Origin: UBA3478 sp965662045 | GTDB lineage: Bacteria; Bacteroidota; Bacteroidia; Flavobacteriales; Flavobacteriaceae | DNA: 64,000 nt | Direction: 5' to 3' | Assembly: GCA_965662045.1 (NCBI GenBank) | Contig: CBFIGE010000007.1 | Span: 68,245-132,244, forward strand | Position numbers and translations under genes: made by a program | Notes under the pieces: model-generated | Seen by the model: only the letters and a program-made list of their open reading frames with translations | Told to the model about the DNA's origin: nothing | Databases searched by the model: none | In this document: positions 33,854 to 43,570 of the stretch, piece by piece | Numbering within the stretch: position 1 is the stretch's first letter | Layout: every line of letters begins with the position of its first letter

Positions 33854-35011
33854 CTTTCTTCGTGCTCTCTCTTTTTTAATTAGCTCAAGTTCTCTGTTAG
33901 TTTGCCCAGAAACTGAGGTGTTTTCTTCAGCACGTCTTATGAGATAAGGCATAACATCTTTAACAGGTCCATAAGGAATGTATTTGCTTACATTATAACC
34001 ATTTTTAGCCAAGTTGAAAGAAATGTGATCACTCATGCCGTATAATTGGCCGAACCAAATGTGTTTGTGGTCTGAAGGGATATTGTATTCTTCCATGTAC
34101 TTTAAAACCAATAAGGTACTGTGTTCGTTGTGTGAACCAACAAAAATAGATGCCTTTTCTATATGATTTAAAATTAATTGAGCACCCCTGTCAAAATTGA
34201 GGTCTGTTTCTTTTTTATCCCGACAGATTGGTGAAGTATATCCTTTTTCACTTGCTCTTTTTCTTTCTTTTTCCATGTAAGCTCCTCGAACAAGCTTAAT
34301 TCCTGGTAAAAAACTATATTGATCGGCTAAATCGAAGAGTTTTTCTAAATCTTTCATTTTATCCCACCGATACATTTGATAAGTGTTGTAAACTATGGGT
34401 TGTTCAGTATTATAAGTTTTCATCATTTCTAGGCAAAGATTATCAGCTGCTTGTTGCAACCAACTTTCTTCTGCATCTACCAACAACTTAATATTTAATT
34501 CTCTTGCCTTTAAACATAAGGTGTGATAGCGATCAATAATGCGATTATAAGCCTTTTTTTCAGACTCGTTTAAATCTATTTCTTGACTCACTTTGTAAAA
34601 TAAATCCGAAGACCCTAATGCTGTAGGCTTGAAAACCGCAAATGGAATTTTCTCTCTTGATTTAATAAATGAAAGGATTTCTAAATTCTTTTGTACGGTC
34701 AAATCAAATTGATTTTCTTCAACCTTACCTTCTACGGAATAATCTAAAATTGATTGTACACCGTAAGAACCTAATTCCTTTATAATTTGTAGACAATCTT
34801 CTTCATTCACCCCTCCGCAAAAATGATCAAAGACTGTTGCTCTAATTAGTCCTTCAACAGGTAATTGCGCATTGAGCGCAAAATTTGTTGCCGCTGTTCC
34901 TATTTTAACCAAAGGTTCATTACTAATCAACTTAAATAAAAAATAGGCGCGATCAAGAGCAGCATCATTTTTCATTTGAAAGGCAATTGCCGTGTTATCA
35001 AAATTTACCAT
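33845..35011 (-). CDS. Proline dehydrogenase (PRODH)
   Basis: A 388-residue FAD-dependent proline dehydrogenase, oxidising proline to pyrroline-5-carboxylate. The TIM-barrel carries FAVFKPTALGSSDLF, KLLVDAEESWLQQAADNL, the FAD/proline segment YNTYQMYRWDKMKDLEKL and GIKLVRGAYMEKERKRA, plus the C-terminal SLFSNLAKNG-like YVPYGPVKDVMPYLIRRAEENTS (shown as YGPVKDVMPYLIRRAEEN). It lacks the P5C dehydrogenase half, so it is a monofunctional enzyme. A promoter-like pair precedes it. No proline transport or PutR genes are in the window. Confidence 0.92.
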   Translation of the reverse strand: MVNFDNTAIAFQMKNDAALDRAYFLFKLISNEPLVKIGTAATNFALNAQLPVEGLIRATVFDHFCGGVNEEDCLQIIKELGSYGVQSILDYSVEGKVEENQFDLTVQKNLEILSFIKSREKIPFAVFKPTALGSSDLFYKVSQEIDLNESEKKAYNRIIDRYHTLCLKARELNIKLLVDAEESWLQQAADNLCLEMMKTYNTEQPIVYNTYQMYRWDKMKDLEKLFDLADQYSFLPGIKLVRGAYMEKERKRASEKGYTSPICRDKKETDLNFDRGAQLILNHIEKASIFVGSHNEHSTLLVLKYMEEYNIPSDHKHIWFGQLYGMSDHISFNLAKNGYNVSKYIPYGPVKDVMPYLIRRAEENTSVSGQTNRELELIKKERARRKLF

Positions 35012-35034
35012 TCTTTTTGCCTTAATTTGTATTA

Positions 35035-35068
35035 CAAAAATAAATCTTGCTGATTGATTTCAATCAAA
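35035..35068 (-). promoter_or_regulatory. Promoter of the proline dehydrogenase gene
   Basis: On the minus strand the -7 box TATTTTTG (35042-35035) matches TAnnTTTG, with TTTGATTG (35068-35061) upstream. The TTG of that segment is 18 bp from the -7 box, close to the phylum optimum. The box lies about 24 bases before the start codon (35011). Confidence 0.5.
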
Positions 35069-35087
35069 TAAGATCATGTAATTTATT

Positions 35088-36146
35088 ATGAATCATATCT
35101 CTTCATCATCCTATGATGTTTATTTTGAGCATCAAGCACAAGTAGAATTGAAAAAATTGACTTCAAGCAATTATTATTCAACTTATTTTGTTTTAGTTGA
35201 TGAGAATACAAAACGGTGCTGTTTAGAGTATTTTGAGGCTCTTATATCGACTTCTTTATCGTATATCTGTATTGAAATTTCTTCAGGAGAAGAACATAAA
35301 AATATAGATAGTTGTAAGCAGGTATGGAATGTTTTAACAGAAAATAATGCAGATAGAAAATCGTTATTGATTAATTTGGGAGGTGGGGTGCTGACAGATT
35401 TAGGTGGGTTTTGTGCCGCAACCTATAAAAGAGGTATTGACTTTGTAAATATCCCTACTACCTTACTCTCTATGGTCGATGCAGCCGTAGGTGGAAAAAC
35501 TGGTATAGATTTCCTAGGATTAAAAAATCATATAGGTGTTTTTTGTAACGCTAGAATGACTTTGGTCATGTCAATGTTTTTGGAAACTTTAGATCAACGT
35601 CAAATTAATAATGGAATGGCTGAAATGATAAAACATGGCCTAATCTACGATGAGCAACATTTTAACGAGGTAGTTAATGATTTAAGTGCTTTTCGAAAAC
35701 TGATTGCTCAATCTGTTTACATCAAACATCTTGTTGTTACTGAGGATCCAAAAGAAAGTGGCTTGCGTAAGATTTTGAACTTTGGACATACTTTAGGTCA
35801 CGCTATAGAAACCTATATGATGGATGAGCAAAATAAAGAAACTCTTTTTCACGGTGAGGCCATAGGTATAGGAATGATTCTTGAGGCTTATATATCTTTT
35901 AAGTTAAATAAACTCTTAGAAAGTGACTTGAAATTAATTACTCAAAGTCTAGTTCCACTCTATGACAAGGTGATTTTCAATGCTCAAGACATTCAGAAGA
36001 TTCTTAAATTAAGTCTTCATGACAAAAAAAACAGAAAAGGTAAAGTTATGTTTGTTTTGTTAGAAGGTATTGGTAAGGCTAACTATGATATTGAAGTAGA
36101 AAATCATCTCATATTAGAGGCCTTTGATTATTATCAAATGATTTGA
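35088..36146 (+). CDS. aroB: 3-dehydroquinate synthase (AroB)
   Basis: An NAD- and zinc-dependent cyclase, step 2 of the shikimate pathway. The NAD loop GGGVLTDLGGFCAATYKRGI, the substrate-binding IPTTLLSMVDAAVGGKTGID, the zinc-ligand regions NGMAEMIKHGLI and NFGHTLGHAIE, and HGEAIGIGM are intact. It is 352 residues, normal length. Divergent from proline dehydrogenase; ends 36 bases before the opposing Lrp-family gene. Confidence 0.97.
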   Translation: MNHISSSSYDVYFEHQAQVELKKLTSSNYYSTYFVLVDENTKRCCLEYFEALISTSLSYICIEISSGEEHKNIDSCKQVWNVLTENNADRKSLLINLGGGVLTDLGGFCAATYKRGIDFVNIPTTLLSMVDAAVGGKTGIDFLGLKNHIGVFCNARMTLVMSMFLETLDQRQINNGMAEMIKHGLIYDEQHFNEVVNDLSAFRKLIAQSVYIKHLVVTEDPKESGLRKILNFGHTLGHAIETYMMDEQNKETLFHGEAIGIGMILEAYISFKLNKLLESDLKLITQSLVPLYDKVIFNAQDIQKILKLSLHDKKNRKGKVMFVLLEGIGKANYDIEVENHLILEAFDYYQMI

Positions 36147-36182
36147 GTATAAAGGTTTTACTAGAAAAAAGAAATCTTTAAA

Positions 36183-36665
36183 TTATAATTCATTGAATAT
36201 TGTATGCATTAATCGGCGTTTATCATTAATGCTTTCCTCCAACGATATCATCGTTTCTGTTCTACTCACGCCTTCAATGTCATCAATTTTAAAAATGATA
36301 TTCTTAGCATGTGTAGTGTCTTTTGCACGAATCTTACAGAAAATATTAAACTTCCCAGTGGTTATATGAGCAACAGTAACAAAGGGAATACTATTTAGAC
36401 GTTCAAGTACGAATTTTGTTTGATGCGTTTTTTCTAAAAAAATACCTACGTAGGCGATGAAAGAGTAACCTAGCTTTTGATAATCTAAGGTTAAAGATGA
36501 TCCTTTAATGATATTTGCTTCTTCCATTTTCTTTACACGAACGTGCACGGTTCCTGCTGAAATAAGAAGTTTTTTTGCAATATCCGTGAAGGGCGTTCTC
36601 GTGTTGTCAATAAGCATATCGAGAATCTGATGATCTAAATCGTCTAATTTAACTTTTCCTGCCAT
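36183..36665 (-). CDS. Lrp/AsnC-family transcriptional regulator
   Basis: A 160-residue regulator with an N-terminal helix-turn-helix (LDDLDHQILDMLIDNTRTPF then AKKLLISAGTVHVRVKKM) and a C-terminal ACT-like RAM domain (FNIFCKIRAKDTTHAKNIIF, IEGVSRTETMISLEE). It senses amino acids or related molecules. It is close to proline dehydrogenase, aroB and the M14 peptidase, but targets cannot be inferred. It has its own likely promoter region of 72 bases. Confidence 0.9.
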   Translation of the reverse strand: MAGKVKLDDLDHQILDMLIDNTRTPFTDIAKKLLISAGTVHVRVKKMEEANIIKGSSLTLDYQKLGYSFIAYVGIFLEKTHQTKFVLERLNSIPFVTVAHITTGKFNIFCKIRAKDTTHAKNIIFKIDDIEGVSRTETMISLEESINDKRRLMHTIFNEL

Positions 36666-36737
36666 TTTTTTGAATTTTCAACAAAATTAACAATATCTAA
36701 TGATTTGCTGAAATTTATTTAACCATTACGTTTGATT

Positions 36738-37799
36738 TTAAACAATCCCGTAATATTTTATTTGATTTCTTCTAAAATTTAAATGTTGTTTAGCACTTTC
36801 TTCTGTTAGTAATGAAGCTTCAAATACAAGATTTGTAATGTATGATTTTTCATTTACGTAAAAGAATTCAGGTTTAAAATTTAAGAACCCACCTTGCTTT
36901 TCAATAATATATCGCACTCCTATAATATCTGAGTCAAAAATCAATATCTCATCGTAAAACTTTTTTGAATTTTCTGGAAGATCTTGATACTTTTTTACAA
37001 TTAAATTATTTTCAAGGTTTTTGAAATCTATATTAACTAAAGCTATTATAGCTTGTTCAAGAGAATCTTTAATATACTTTCTTGTTTTTTCTCGGGTATA
37101 ATCGTTTTTACAATGTCCTGCTTCTATTAATAATGTAGGCGTATGCAATGATTGAAAATAATCTCCTGTGCAATTGATGTTAAATTCATCGTCATAACGA
37201 GCTATATTAGACTTTATGTAATCTGGTAGTCCTTGAATCATAGATGTAATTAAAAATGCTGATTTAATTCTAGAGCTTGTCCAGCTCTTATCAACGTCGG
37301 CTGAAGGACTTAAAAAAGAAAGACTTGCATTTTGATTTGTATCTCCTACAGTGTACATATTGCGTTGATCGTGTAAATTAAAACAGAAATTCGGTTGGAA
37401 CTCTCGATATTTTCGATGTAAAACTTGCATTTCTAATTGAGAGGCGTTGCTTGCGTCTCTATTTAAATCAACTTTATTAGCATTTACTCTGGTGTAATTG
37501 TATGCGCCATCTGGATTTAGGATGGGTATAATTAATAGTTCAAATTGACTCATCCAATTCGTGTTTGACTTAAAACCATTTGTAAAGTCCAATACTGCTT
37601 TTGTGGTGGTAGACTCATCTCCATGCATTTGTGACCACATTAAAATTTTAGTGCTTCCCTCTCCAACTTGTAACGCATAAATGGGTCTTTTTTCTTCTGA
37701 AAAACCTACGAAATGGTAATCCTTAGGAAAATATTTTTTTAAAACAGGCTCTAAATGGGCATTATTAATGTATCTACCCTTTAATTCTTTGATTTGCAT
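36738..37799 (-). CDS. Cytosolic M14-family zinc carboxypeptidase
   Basis: A 353-residue M14 enzyme without signal peptide. Visible motifs are MWSQMHGDESTTTKAVLDF (H-x-x-E), NPDGAYNYTRVNANKVDLNRD, the third ligand NLHDQRNMY, and catalytic Glu in TLLIEAGHCKNDYTREK. It is similar in pattern to the secreted M14 at 2569-3996 (shared WSQMHG and NPDGA/NPDGG motifs), so they are paralogs used in different compartments. It probably trims internal peptides. Transcribed ahead of the Lrp gene. Confidence 0.87.
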   Translation of the reverse strand: MQIKELKGRYINNAHLEPVLKKYFPKDYHFVGFSEEKRPIYALQVGEGSTKILMWSQMHGDESTTTKAVLDFTNGFKSNTNWMSQFELLIIPILNPDGAYNYTRVNANKVDLNRDASNASQLEMQVLHRKYREFQPNFCFNLHDQRNMYTVGDTNQNASLSFLSPSADVDKSWTSSRIKSAFLITSMIQGLPDYIKSNIARYDDEFNINCTGDYFQSLHTPTLLIEAGHCKNDYTREKTRKYIKDSLEQAIIALVNIDFKNLENNLIVKKYQDLPENSKKFYDEILIFDSDIIGVRYIIEKQGGFLNFKPEFFYVNEKSYITNLVFEASLLTEESAKQHLNFRRNQIKYYGIV

Positions 37800-37832
37800 G
37801 TATCTTTACGGATGATTTAATGGATTTTTGCT

Positions 37833-38213
37833 ATGAATTGGAAACATGTACTTTTCTCTATAAATACGCTACTGTTCTTGAGCTGTGTAAGTGGTCCGAA
37901 TCGAGAATGTTCTCAGTACAAAAATGGGGAATTTATATTTAAAACGGAGTTAAATGGGGAATTACAGGAATCTAGATTTAGACGTTTTGAAGGATTAGAA
38001 ATTGATGACTATAATGGAAAGATAGATTCGGCTAGTGTAAAATGGATTAACGACTGTGAGTATATACTTAAAAGTCTTAACCCTAAATCAATGGCCGAAA
38101 AAAAGCCTTTACATTTTAAGATTTTAAGCACAACAGATAGTTCCTATACCTTTGAGTATGGTCTTTTAAATGCTGAAAATCGACTTACTGGAACTGCTGT
38201 CAAATTGAAATAA
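37833..38213 (+). CDS. Lipoprotein of unknown function (126 aa)
   Basis: A small predicted lipoprotein: MNWKHVLFSINTLLFLSC, with lipobox LFLSC, then a soluble region containing paired Cys (CSQYK, ND CEYILKSL). Proteins with this layout next to terC and parCE in flavobacteria are often annotated, wrongly, as DNA topoisomerase IV because of their neighbour; there is no topoisomerase domain here. It ends 9 bases before the terC start on the same strand. Function unknown. Confidence 0.72.
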   Translation: MNWKHVLFSINTLLFLSCVSGPNRECSQYKNGEFIFKTELNGELQESRFRRFEGLEIDDYNGKIDSASVKWINDCEYILKSLNPKSMAEKKPLHFKILSTTDSSYTFEYGLLNAENRLTGTAVKLK

Positions 38214-38222
38214 CACTTTATT

Positions 38223-39017
38223 ATGTTCGAAATCTTATCTTCTATAGACGCCTGGGTTGCTTTAATTACACTTATTTTTCTTGAAATTGTTCTCGGAATA
38301 GACAACATTATTTTTATTTCAATATCCGCGAATAAACTTGATAAAAATCAACGAAAATCAGCTACAAATATTGGACTTCTTTTAGCTATGTTGATGCGAA
38401 TTATTCTGCTATTTGGAATCGGATATCTAACTTCTTTAAATAAGGCGTTTTGGAATGTTGAAGCAAGTTGGATTTCTGGTGCAGTCAGTGGGCAAGCATT
38501 GATTTTATTTATTGGTGGAATATTTTTACTCTACAAAAGCACAAAAGAAATACGTGAAAAAGTAGAGCATTCATCACTGGTTGAAAAAGAAGCGGCTTCG
38601 ACAAACAAAAGTACATTTACTAGTGCCATCGTTCAAATTACTATCATTAATGTGGTTTTTTCATTAGACTCTATATTAACGGCTATTGGTATGACCAATA
38701 ATATTTCAGAAAATCCAAATGATGCTTTGTTATTAATGATTATAGCTGTGATTTTATCGGTATTTATTATGATGTTATTTGCAAACCCAGTGGGTGCATT
38801 TGTTTCAAAACATCCTTCAATTCAAATTTTAGGACTTTCTTTTCTGTTGCTTATTGGATTTATGTTGATCACGGAAGCAGCGCACCTTTCTCATTTGATT
38901 GTTTTTGAGCAAGAAATAGGAAGTGTCCCTAAGGGATATCTCTACTTTGCAATTTGTTTTTCGCTTTTAGTTGAGTTTCTGGATATGCGAATGAAACGCA
39001 GCACCACAAAACCGTAA
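38223..39017 (+). CDS. TerC-family integral membrane protein
   Basis: A 264-residue protein with about seven membrane segments, including the TerC signature LEIVLGIDNIIFISISANKL and VFSLDSILTAIGMTNN, in which two acidic residues in membrane helices are thought to move metal ions. Relatives export manganese or load metals during secretion. The C-terminus is charged. Next to a lipoprotein gene; convergent with parC. Confidence 0.9.
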   Translation: MFEILSSIDAWVALITLIFLEIVLGIDNIIFISISANKLDKNQRKSATNIGLLLAMLMRIILLFGIGYLTSLNKAFWNVEASWISGAVSGQALILFIGGIFLLYKSTKEIREKVEHSSLVEKEAASTNKSTFTSAIVQITIINVVFSLDSILTAIGMTNNISENPNDALLLMIIAVILSVFIMMLFANPVGAFVSKHPSIQILGLSFLLLIGFMLITEAAHLSHLIVFEQEIGSVPKGYLYFAICFSLLVEFLDMRMKRSTTKP

Positions 39018-39021
39018 CCTA

Positions 39022-41580
39022 TTAGAATAATTTAAGGTTAAGATCGTCAGAATTAGAGTTGGTTGGATTTGACTCCTTATGCTCGTAAGGAAGTGCTTTT
39101 ACTTTAATCTCTAAAATAGCATTCTTTGTGAGTTGATTTCCGAGTGCTTTGTAGCTTTTAAGAGCAATAAAGTCATTGAGATCGAAATATTCATTTGGTA
39201 TTCTGTCCTGACCTCTTTTCTTTTGATATACTATTTCAATTTCAGGTCTCCACTCGTAGGCCACTTGAATTAATTTTGTCTTGGAATGTTCTGTAACAAG
39301 AAGTTCTTCTTTATCAAGAATATCAAAATTGAATCGTTTTACGAAATAACGCTCTCTTTGTCCATCAAAGTAAATGATTGAAATCGGTTTATCGTTTTCA
39401 AACTTATCTACTAGGGTGTATTGTTCGTCATCTATTCTAAGATTTAAGTCTGGTGTAATTCTTTTTACAATTCCATCATTTGAGATTAGAAGAATAGAAT
39501 CCTTAGGAGTAAAAGAACCCAATAGATCTCCTCTTTCATCAACGTTTAGTCTACCCACAATTTTGTCGTACCAAATTTTTCTTGGTTTTAAGGTTGAGAT
39601 TCCTTTTTCACGAAAATCTACTCTCTTTACCGGTAGTTTTGATACAATATTTCCTCGAACATTTCGTCCTTTTATGGCTAAATCGGCGAAATCTAATTCC
39701 CAATTTAATTTTTTGACACTTCCTGTTTTTCTGAGATGAATCATCACTTTTTCAGCTTCTCCATTAGGATTAGCTGTAAAATAGAGTATAGAGGTGTTTT
39801 TTTGATCACCACACAAATTATATTTTTTATCTCTTGTAACAGAGGTAACACTAAATCGTTTAATGTAGGTAATCCCTTTGTGCACCTTGTAAATCATGTT
39901 ATAAACTGTTCTCGAATCTTTCTTTTTGAAAACAGCAACATGAATTATTTCTTTTCCAACAAACACCTTTGAATCTACTTTAGTGACGGTCATATTTCCA
40001 TCAGCCGTAAAGACAATGATGTCATCAATATCACTGCAATCCGTTACGTATTCATTCTTTTTCAAAGACGTTCCAATGAATCCTTCTTCCCTATTGACAT
40101 AAAGTTTGGTGTTTCGAATGACCACCTTGGTGGCTTCTATGTCATCAAAAACCTTTATTTCACTTTTTCGAACTCGGTCTTTACCGTACTTCTTTTTGAG
40201 CTGGGTGAAATAATCAATACTGTAGTCTATAATATGAGCTAAATCATTTTGAACTTTTTGCAACTCAGTATCTAAATTTTCAATATGCTGAGCGGCTTTA
40301 TCCAAATCAAATTTGGAGATGCGCTTAATTCTAATTTCAGTCAGCCGAGCAATGTCTTCAGTGGTAACTTTTCTTTTTAAATTTTTAATATGAGGCTTTA
40401 GTCCATTATCAATTGCCGAGATTACCCCTTCCCATGTTTCTTCTTCTTCAATATCTCGATATATTCGATGTTCTATAAATATTTTTTCTAATGATGCAAA
40501 ATGCCACTGCTCTTCTAATTCACTAATTCTAATATTTAATTCCTGCTTGAGCAAATCAACAGTATGATCTGTTGAGCGTTCGAGCATTGTCTTGACAGTT
40601 ATAAAAGCAGGTTTATTGTCTTCAATGATACATGCTAGGGGTGAAATTGACATTTCACAATTTGTAAAGGCATAAAGGGCATCAATTGTTTTATCTGGAG
40701 AAATATTATTGGGAAGATGAACTAAAATTTCAACATCCGCCGCAGTATTGTCTTCAATTTTTTTGATTTTAATTTTCCCACGATCATTGGCCTTTAAAAT
40801 AGAATCGATTAAAGAGCTCGTGTTTGTTCCGTAGGGTATTTCTTTGATAACTAAAGTAGTTTTGTCTAAAACCTCTATTCTTGCTCGAACTCTTACTTTT
40901 CCTCCTCTAAGACCTTCGTTATAATTGGTTACATCGATGATACCACTAGTTGGAAAATCTGGAAAGAGTTCAAAAGACTTGCCTTTTAGGTAATTGATAC
41001 TTGCCTGTATTAGCTCATTAAAATTATGAGGTAGTATTTTAGTGGATAAACCGACGGCTATCCCCTCTGCTCCTTGAGCGAGCAATAATGGAAATTTAAC
41101 AGGTAGGTGAATTGGCTCTTTTTTTCGACCATCATATGAGAGTTGCCAGTCTGTTATCTTTGGACTAAATACTACATCTAGCGCAAATTTTGAAAGTCTA
41201 GCTTCAATATATCTAGAAGCGGCTGCACTGTCTCCTGTTAAAATATTCCCCCAATTTCCTTGAGTGTCGATTAGCAAACTCTTTTGACCTATTTGAACCA
41301 TAGCATCTGCTATACTAGCATCACCATGTGGGTGATATTGCATAGTATGACCTACAACATTTGCTACTTTGTTGTAGCGCCCGTCATCTAACTCTTTCAG
41401 GGCATGTAAAATTCTTCGTTGTACAGGTTTGAAACCGTCTTCAATAGACGGTACCGCCCGCTCTAATATAACATAAGAGGCATAATCAAGAAACCAGTCT
41501 TGATACATTCCACTAACGGTGATAAGACGATCTGTTTCGTTATTTTGACTGTTTTTTAATTCTTCGTTTTCTTCGATCAT
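39022..41580 (-). CDS. parC: Topoisomerase IV subunit A (ParC)
   Basis: The DNA-cleaving subunit of topoisomerase IV. The N-terminal winged-helix/active-site block RRILHALKELDDGRYNKVANVVG, then the catalytic region SAAASRYIEARLSKF (tyrosine in SRY), ISPLACIIEDNKPAFI and the C-terminal beta-pinwheel. It is 852 residues, a normal length for a ParC of the family and shorter than a GyrA. Partner ParE overlaps by 4 bases. Both halves decatenate chromosomes. Confidence 0.94.
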   Translation of the reverse strand: MIEENEELKNSQNNETDRLITVSGMYQDWFLDYASYVILERAVPSIEDGFKPVQRRILHALKELDDGRYNKVANVVGHTMQYHPHGDASIADAMVQIGQKSLLIDTQGNWGNILTGDSAAASRYIEARLSKFALDVVFSPKITDWQLSYDGRKKEPIHLPVKFPLLLAQGAEGIAVGLSTKILPHNFNELIQASINYLKGKSFELFPDFPTSGIIDVTNYNEGLRGGKVRVRARIEVLDKTTLVIKEIPYGTNTSSLIDSILKANDRGKIKIKKIEDNTAADVEILVHLPNNISPDKTIDALYAFTNCEMSISPLACIIEDNKPAFITVKTMLERSTDHTVDLLKQELNIRISELEEQWHFASLEKIFIEHRIYRDIEEEETWEGVISAIDNGLKPHIKNLKRKVTTEDIARLTEIRIKRISKFDLDKAAQHIENLDTELQKVQNDLAHIIDYSIDYFTQLKKKYGKDRVRKSEIKVFDDIEATKVVIRNTKLYVNREEGFIGTSLKKNEYVTDCSDIDDIIVFTADGNMTVTKVDSKVFVGKEIIHVAVFKKKDSRTVYNMIYKVHKGITYIKRFSVTSVTRDKKYNLCGDQKNTSILYFTANPNGEAEKVMIHLRKTGSVKKLNWELDFADLAIKGRNVRGNIVSKLPVKRVDFREKGISTLKPRKIWYDKIVGRLNVDERGDLLGSFTPKDSILLISNDGIVKRITPDLNLRIDDEQYTLVDKFENDKPISIIYFDGQRERYFVKRFNFDILDKEELLVTEHSKTKLIQVAYEWRPEIEIVYQKKRGQDRIPNEYFDLNDFIALKSYKALGNQLTKNAILEIKVKALPYEHKESNPTNSNSDDLNLKLF

Positions 41581-43427
41581 AATTCTTCGACGGCATCTAG
41601 TTCTACTTTCAAGTTATTGATGACAAATTTCTGGCGATCAGGGGTGTTTTTACCCATATAAAAAGTCAATAACTGATCAATACTCAAGGATTTATCGGCT
41701 AAAATAGGTTCAAGACGTATGTTATCGCCAATGAAATTTTTGAATTCATCGGGCGAAATTTCCCCTAACCCTTTGAATCGTGTTATTTCTGGATTAGCTC
41801 CTAATTCTCTTAAGGCCTTTAAACGTTCTTCTTCGGTATAGCAATATCTGGTTTCCTTTTTATTTCTCACCCTAAAAAGTGGAGTTTGTAATATGTACAA
41901 ATGATTTTCCTTTATGAGTTCAGGAAAAAACTGCAAGAAAAAAGTAATGAGCAAAAGCCTTATGTGCATTCCATCGACATCTGCATCTGTTGCTATTACA
42001 ATATTGTTATACCTTAAACTTTCTAAAGACTCTTCTATGTTAAGTGCTGCCTGAAGCAAGTTAAACTCTTCATTTTCATAAACAATTTTCTTGCTCATTC
42101 CGAAAGAATTTAAAGGTTTTCCTCTCAAACTAAATACAGCCTGTGTGTTGACGTCCCTTGACTTGGTGATTGAACCAGAAGCAGAGTCCCCTTCTGTAAT
42201 GAAGAGTGTTGATTCAAGTCTTCTGTCTTTTTTCATGTCACTAAGGTGAACTCTACAGTCCCTTAGTTTTTTATTGTGTAAACTAGCTTTTTTAGCTCGC
42301 TCTCTTGCCAATTTCCGAATTCCTGATAATTCTTTACGCTCTTTTTCGGCTTGAACAATTTTTTGCTGAATAAGTTCTGTAACTCCCGCATTTTTATGTA
42401 AAAAATTATCGAGTTGAGTGCCGATAAAGTCATTGATGTAGGTTCTAACTGTAGGCAGTCCATCTCCCATTTCTGTTGACCCGAGTTTGGTTTTTGTTTG
42501 AGATTCAAAAACAGGCTCCATGACCTTTATTGCGATTGCTGATATGATAGATTTTCTAATATCTGAAGCGTCGTAATTTTTTCCAAAAAATTCCCTAATT
42601 GTTTTAACCACAGCTTCCCTAAAAGCGGATTGATGAGTTCCACCCTGTGTGGTGTGTTGTCCATTGACAAATGAATGATATTCCTCATTGTATTGAGAAC
42701 GACTATGGGTAATTGCGACTTCAATATCATTTCCTTTAAGGTGTATTATAGGATACAAGAAATCTTCCTGAGAATTTTGAAATTCAAGTAGGTCTTTGAG
42801 TCCATTTTCAGAATAGAATTCTTCTCCATTAAAAACGATAGTAAGCCCAGGATTGAGATAGACGTAATTTCTTAGCATCCGCTCAATGTATTCCGCTCTA
42901 TATCTAAAATTTTTAAAAACACTGTGATCTGGTGTAAAAGCAATTTTAGTTCCGTTTCGTTCCTTAGTTTCTTCAGTGAATTCTTCTTGAAGTTCACCAG
43001 CTCTGAAAATTGCCGTTTTTCCTTTTTTATCTCTAACAGAAGTAACCTTGAAAAAATTAGAGAGTGCGTTTACGGCTTTGGTTCCTACTCCATTTAATCC
43101 AACGGATTTTTTAAAAGCTCGTGTATCATACTTTCCTCCCGTATTCATTTTCGATACTACATCGACTACCTTGCCTAAAGGTATGCCACGCCCAAAGTCT
43201 CGAATATGAACTGTTGAGTCTTCAATTTTAATTTCAATGCGCTTACCTGCACCCATGACGAATTCGTCTATACTATTGTCGAGGATTTCCTTAAGAAGTA
43301 TATAAATACCGTCATCAGCAGATGAGCCATCACCAAGTTTTCCGATATACATTCCAGGCCTAACTCTGATGTGCTCCTTCCAGTCTAAGGAACGGATATT
43401 CTCTTCTGTGTATTGAACTTGACTCAT
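41577..43427 (-). CDS. parE: Topoisomerase IV subunit B (ParE)
   Basis: The ATPase subunit. GHKL motifs are present as LLKEILDNSIDEFVMGAGKR (Asn region), IRDFGRGIPLGKVVD and KSVGLNGVGTKAVNALSN; the TOPRIM motif is LFITEGDSASGSITKSRDVN with TDADVDGMHIRLLLITFF. At 616 residues it matches ParE rather than the longer GyrB. It is transcribed before parC with a 4-base overlap. The pair is separate from gyrA/gyrB, which are not in the window. Confidence 0.94.
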   Translation of the reverse strand: MSQVQYTEENIRSLDWKEHIRVRPGMYIGKLGDGSSADDGIYILLKEILDNSIDEFVMGAGKRIEIKIEDSTVHIRDFGRGIPLGKVVDVVSKMNTGGKYDTRAFKKSVGLNGVGTKAVNALSNFFKVTSVRDKKGKTAIFRAGELQEEFTEETKERNGTKIAFTPDHSVFKNFRYRAEYIERMLRNYVYLNPGLTIVFNGEEFYSENGLKDLLEFQNSQEDFLYPIIHLKGNDIEVAITHSRSQYNEEYHSFVNGQHTTQGGTHQSAFREAVVKTIREFFGKNYDASDIRKSIISAIAIKVMEPVFESQTKTKLGSTEMGDGLPTVRTYINDFIGTQLDNFLHKNAGVTELIQQKIVQAEKERKELSGIRKLARERAKKASLHNKKLRDCRVHLSDMKKDRRLESTLFITEGDSASGSITKSRDVNTQAVFSLRGKPLNSFGMSKKIVYENEEFNLLQAALNIEESLESLRYNNIVIATDADVDGMHIRLLLITFFLQFFPELIKENHLYILQTPLFRVRNKKETRYCYTEEERLKALRELGANPEITRFKGLGEISPDEFKNFIGDNIRLEPILADKSLSIDQLLTFYMGKNTPDRQKFVINNLKVELDAVEEL

Positions 43428-43570
43428 TGATTAAAATTGAGTCATCTAAATTAAGATGCTTTCACGGAAGTTACTTTAGACAAACAATAAAGTAATTAAC
43501 AAAAAGGTTGAGAGTTTTACACACTCACCTCTTGTTATATTGTATTTTAAACACAACAACTATATCATTT

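Noticed and set aside
36682..36689. TAATTTTG as -7 element of the Lrp gene
   Set aside because: Matches the consensus but no TTG at the right distance; in AT-rich DNA too common to report as a feature.
37833..38213. DNA topoisomerase IV component
   Set aside because: A lipoprotein by its signal and lipobox; the name probably comes from neighbour transfer. No topoisomerase motif.
42263..42508. Shadow ORFs inside parE, parC, hisF, lpxD and others
   Set aside because: All lie within well-supported genes in another frame and have atypical residue composition.
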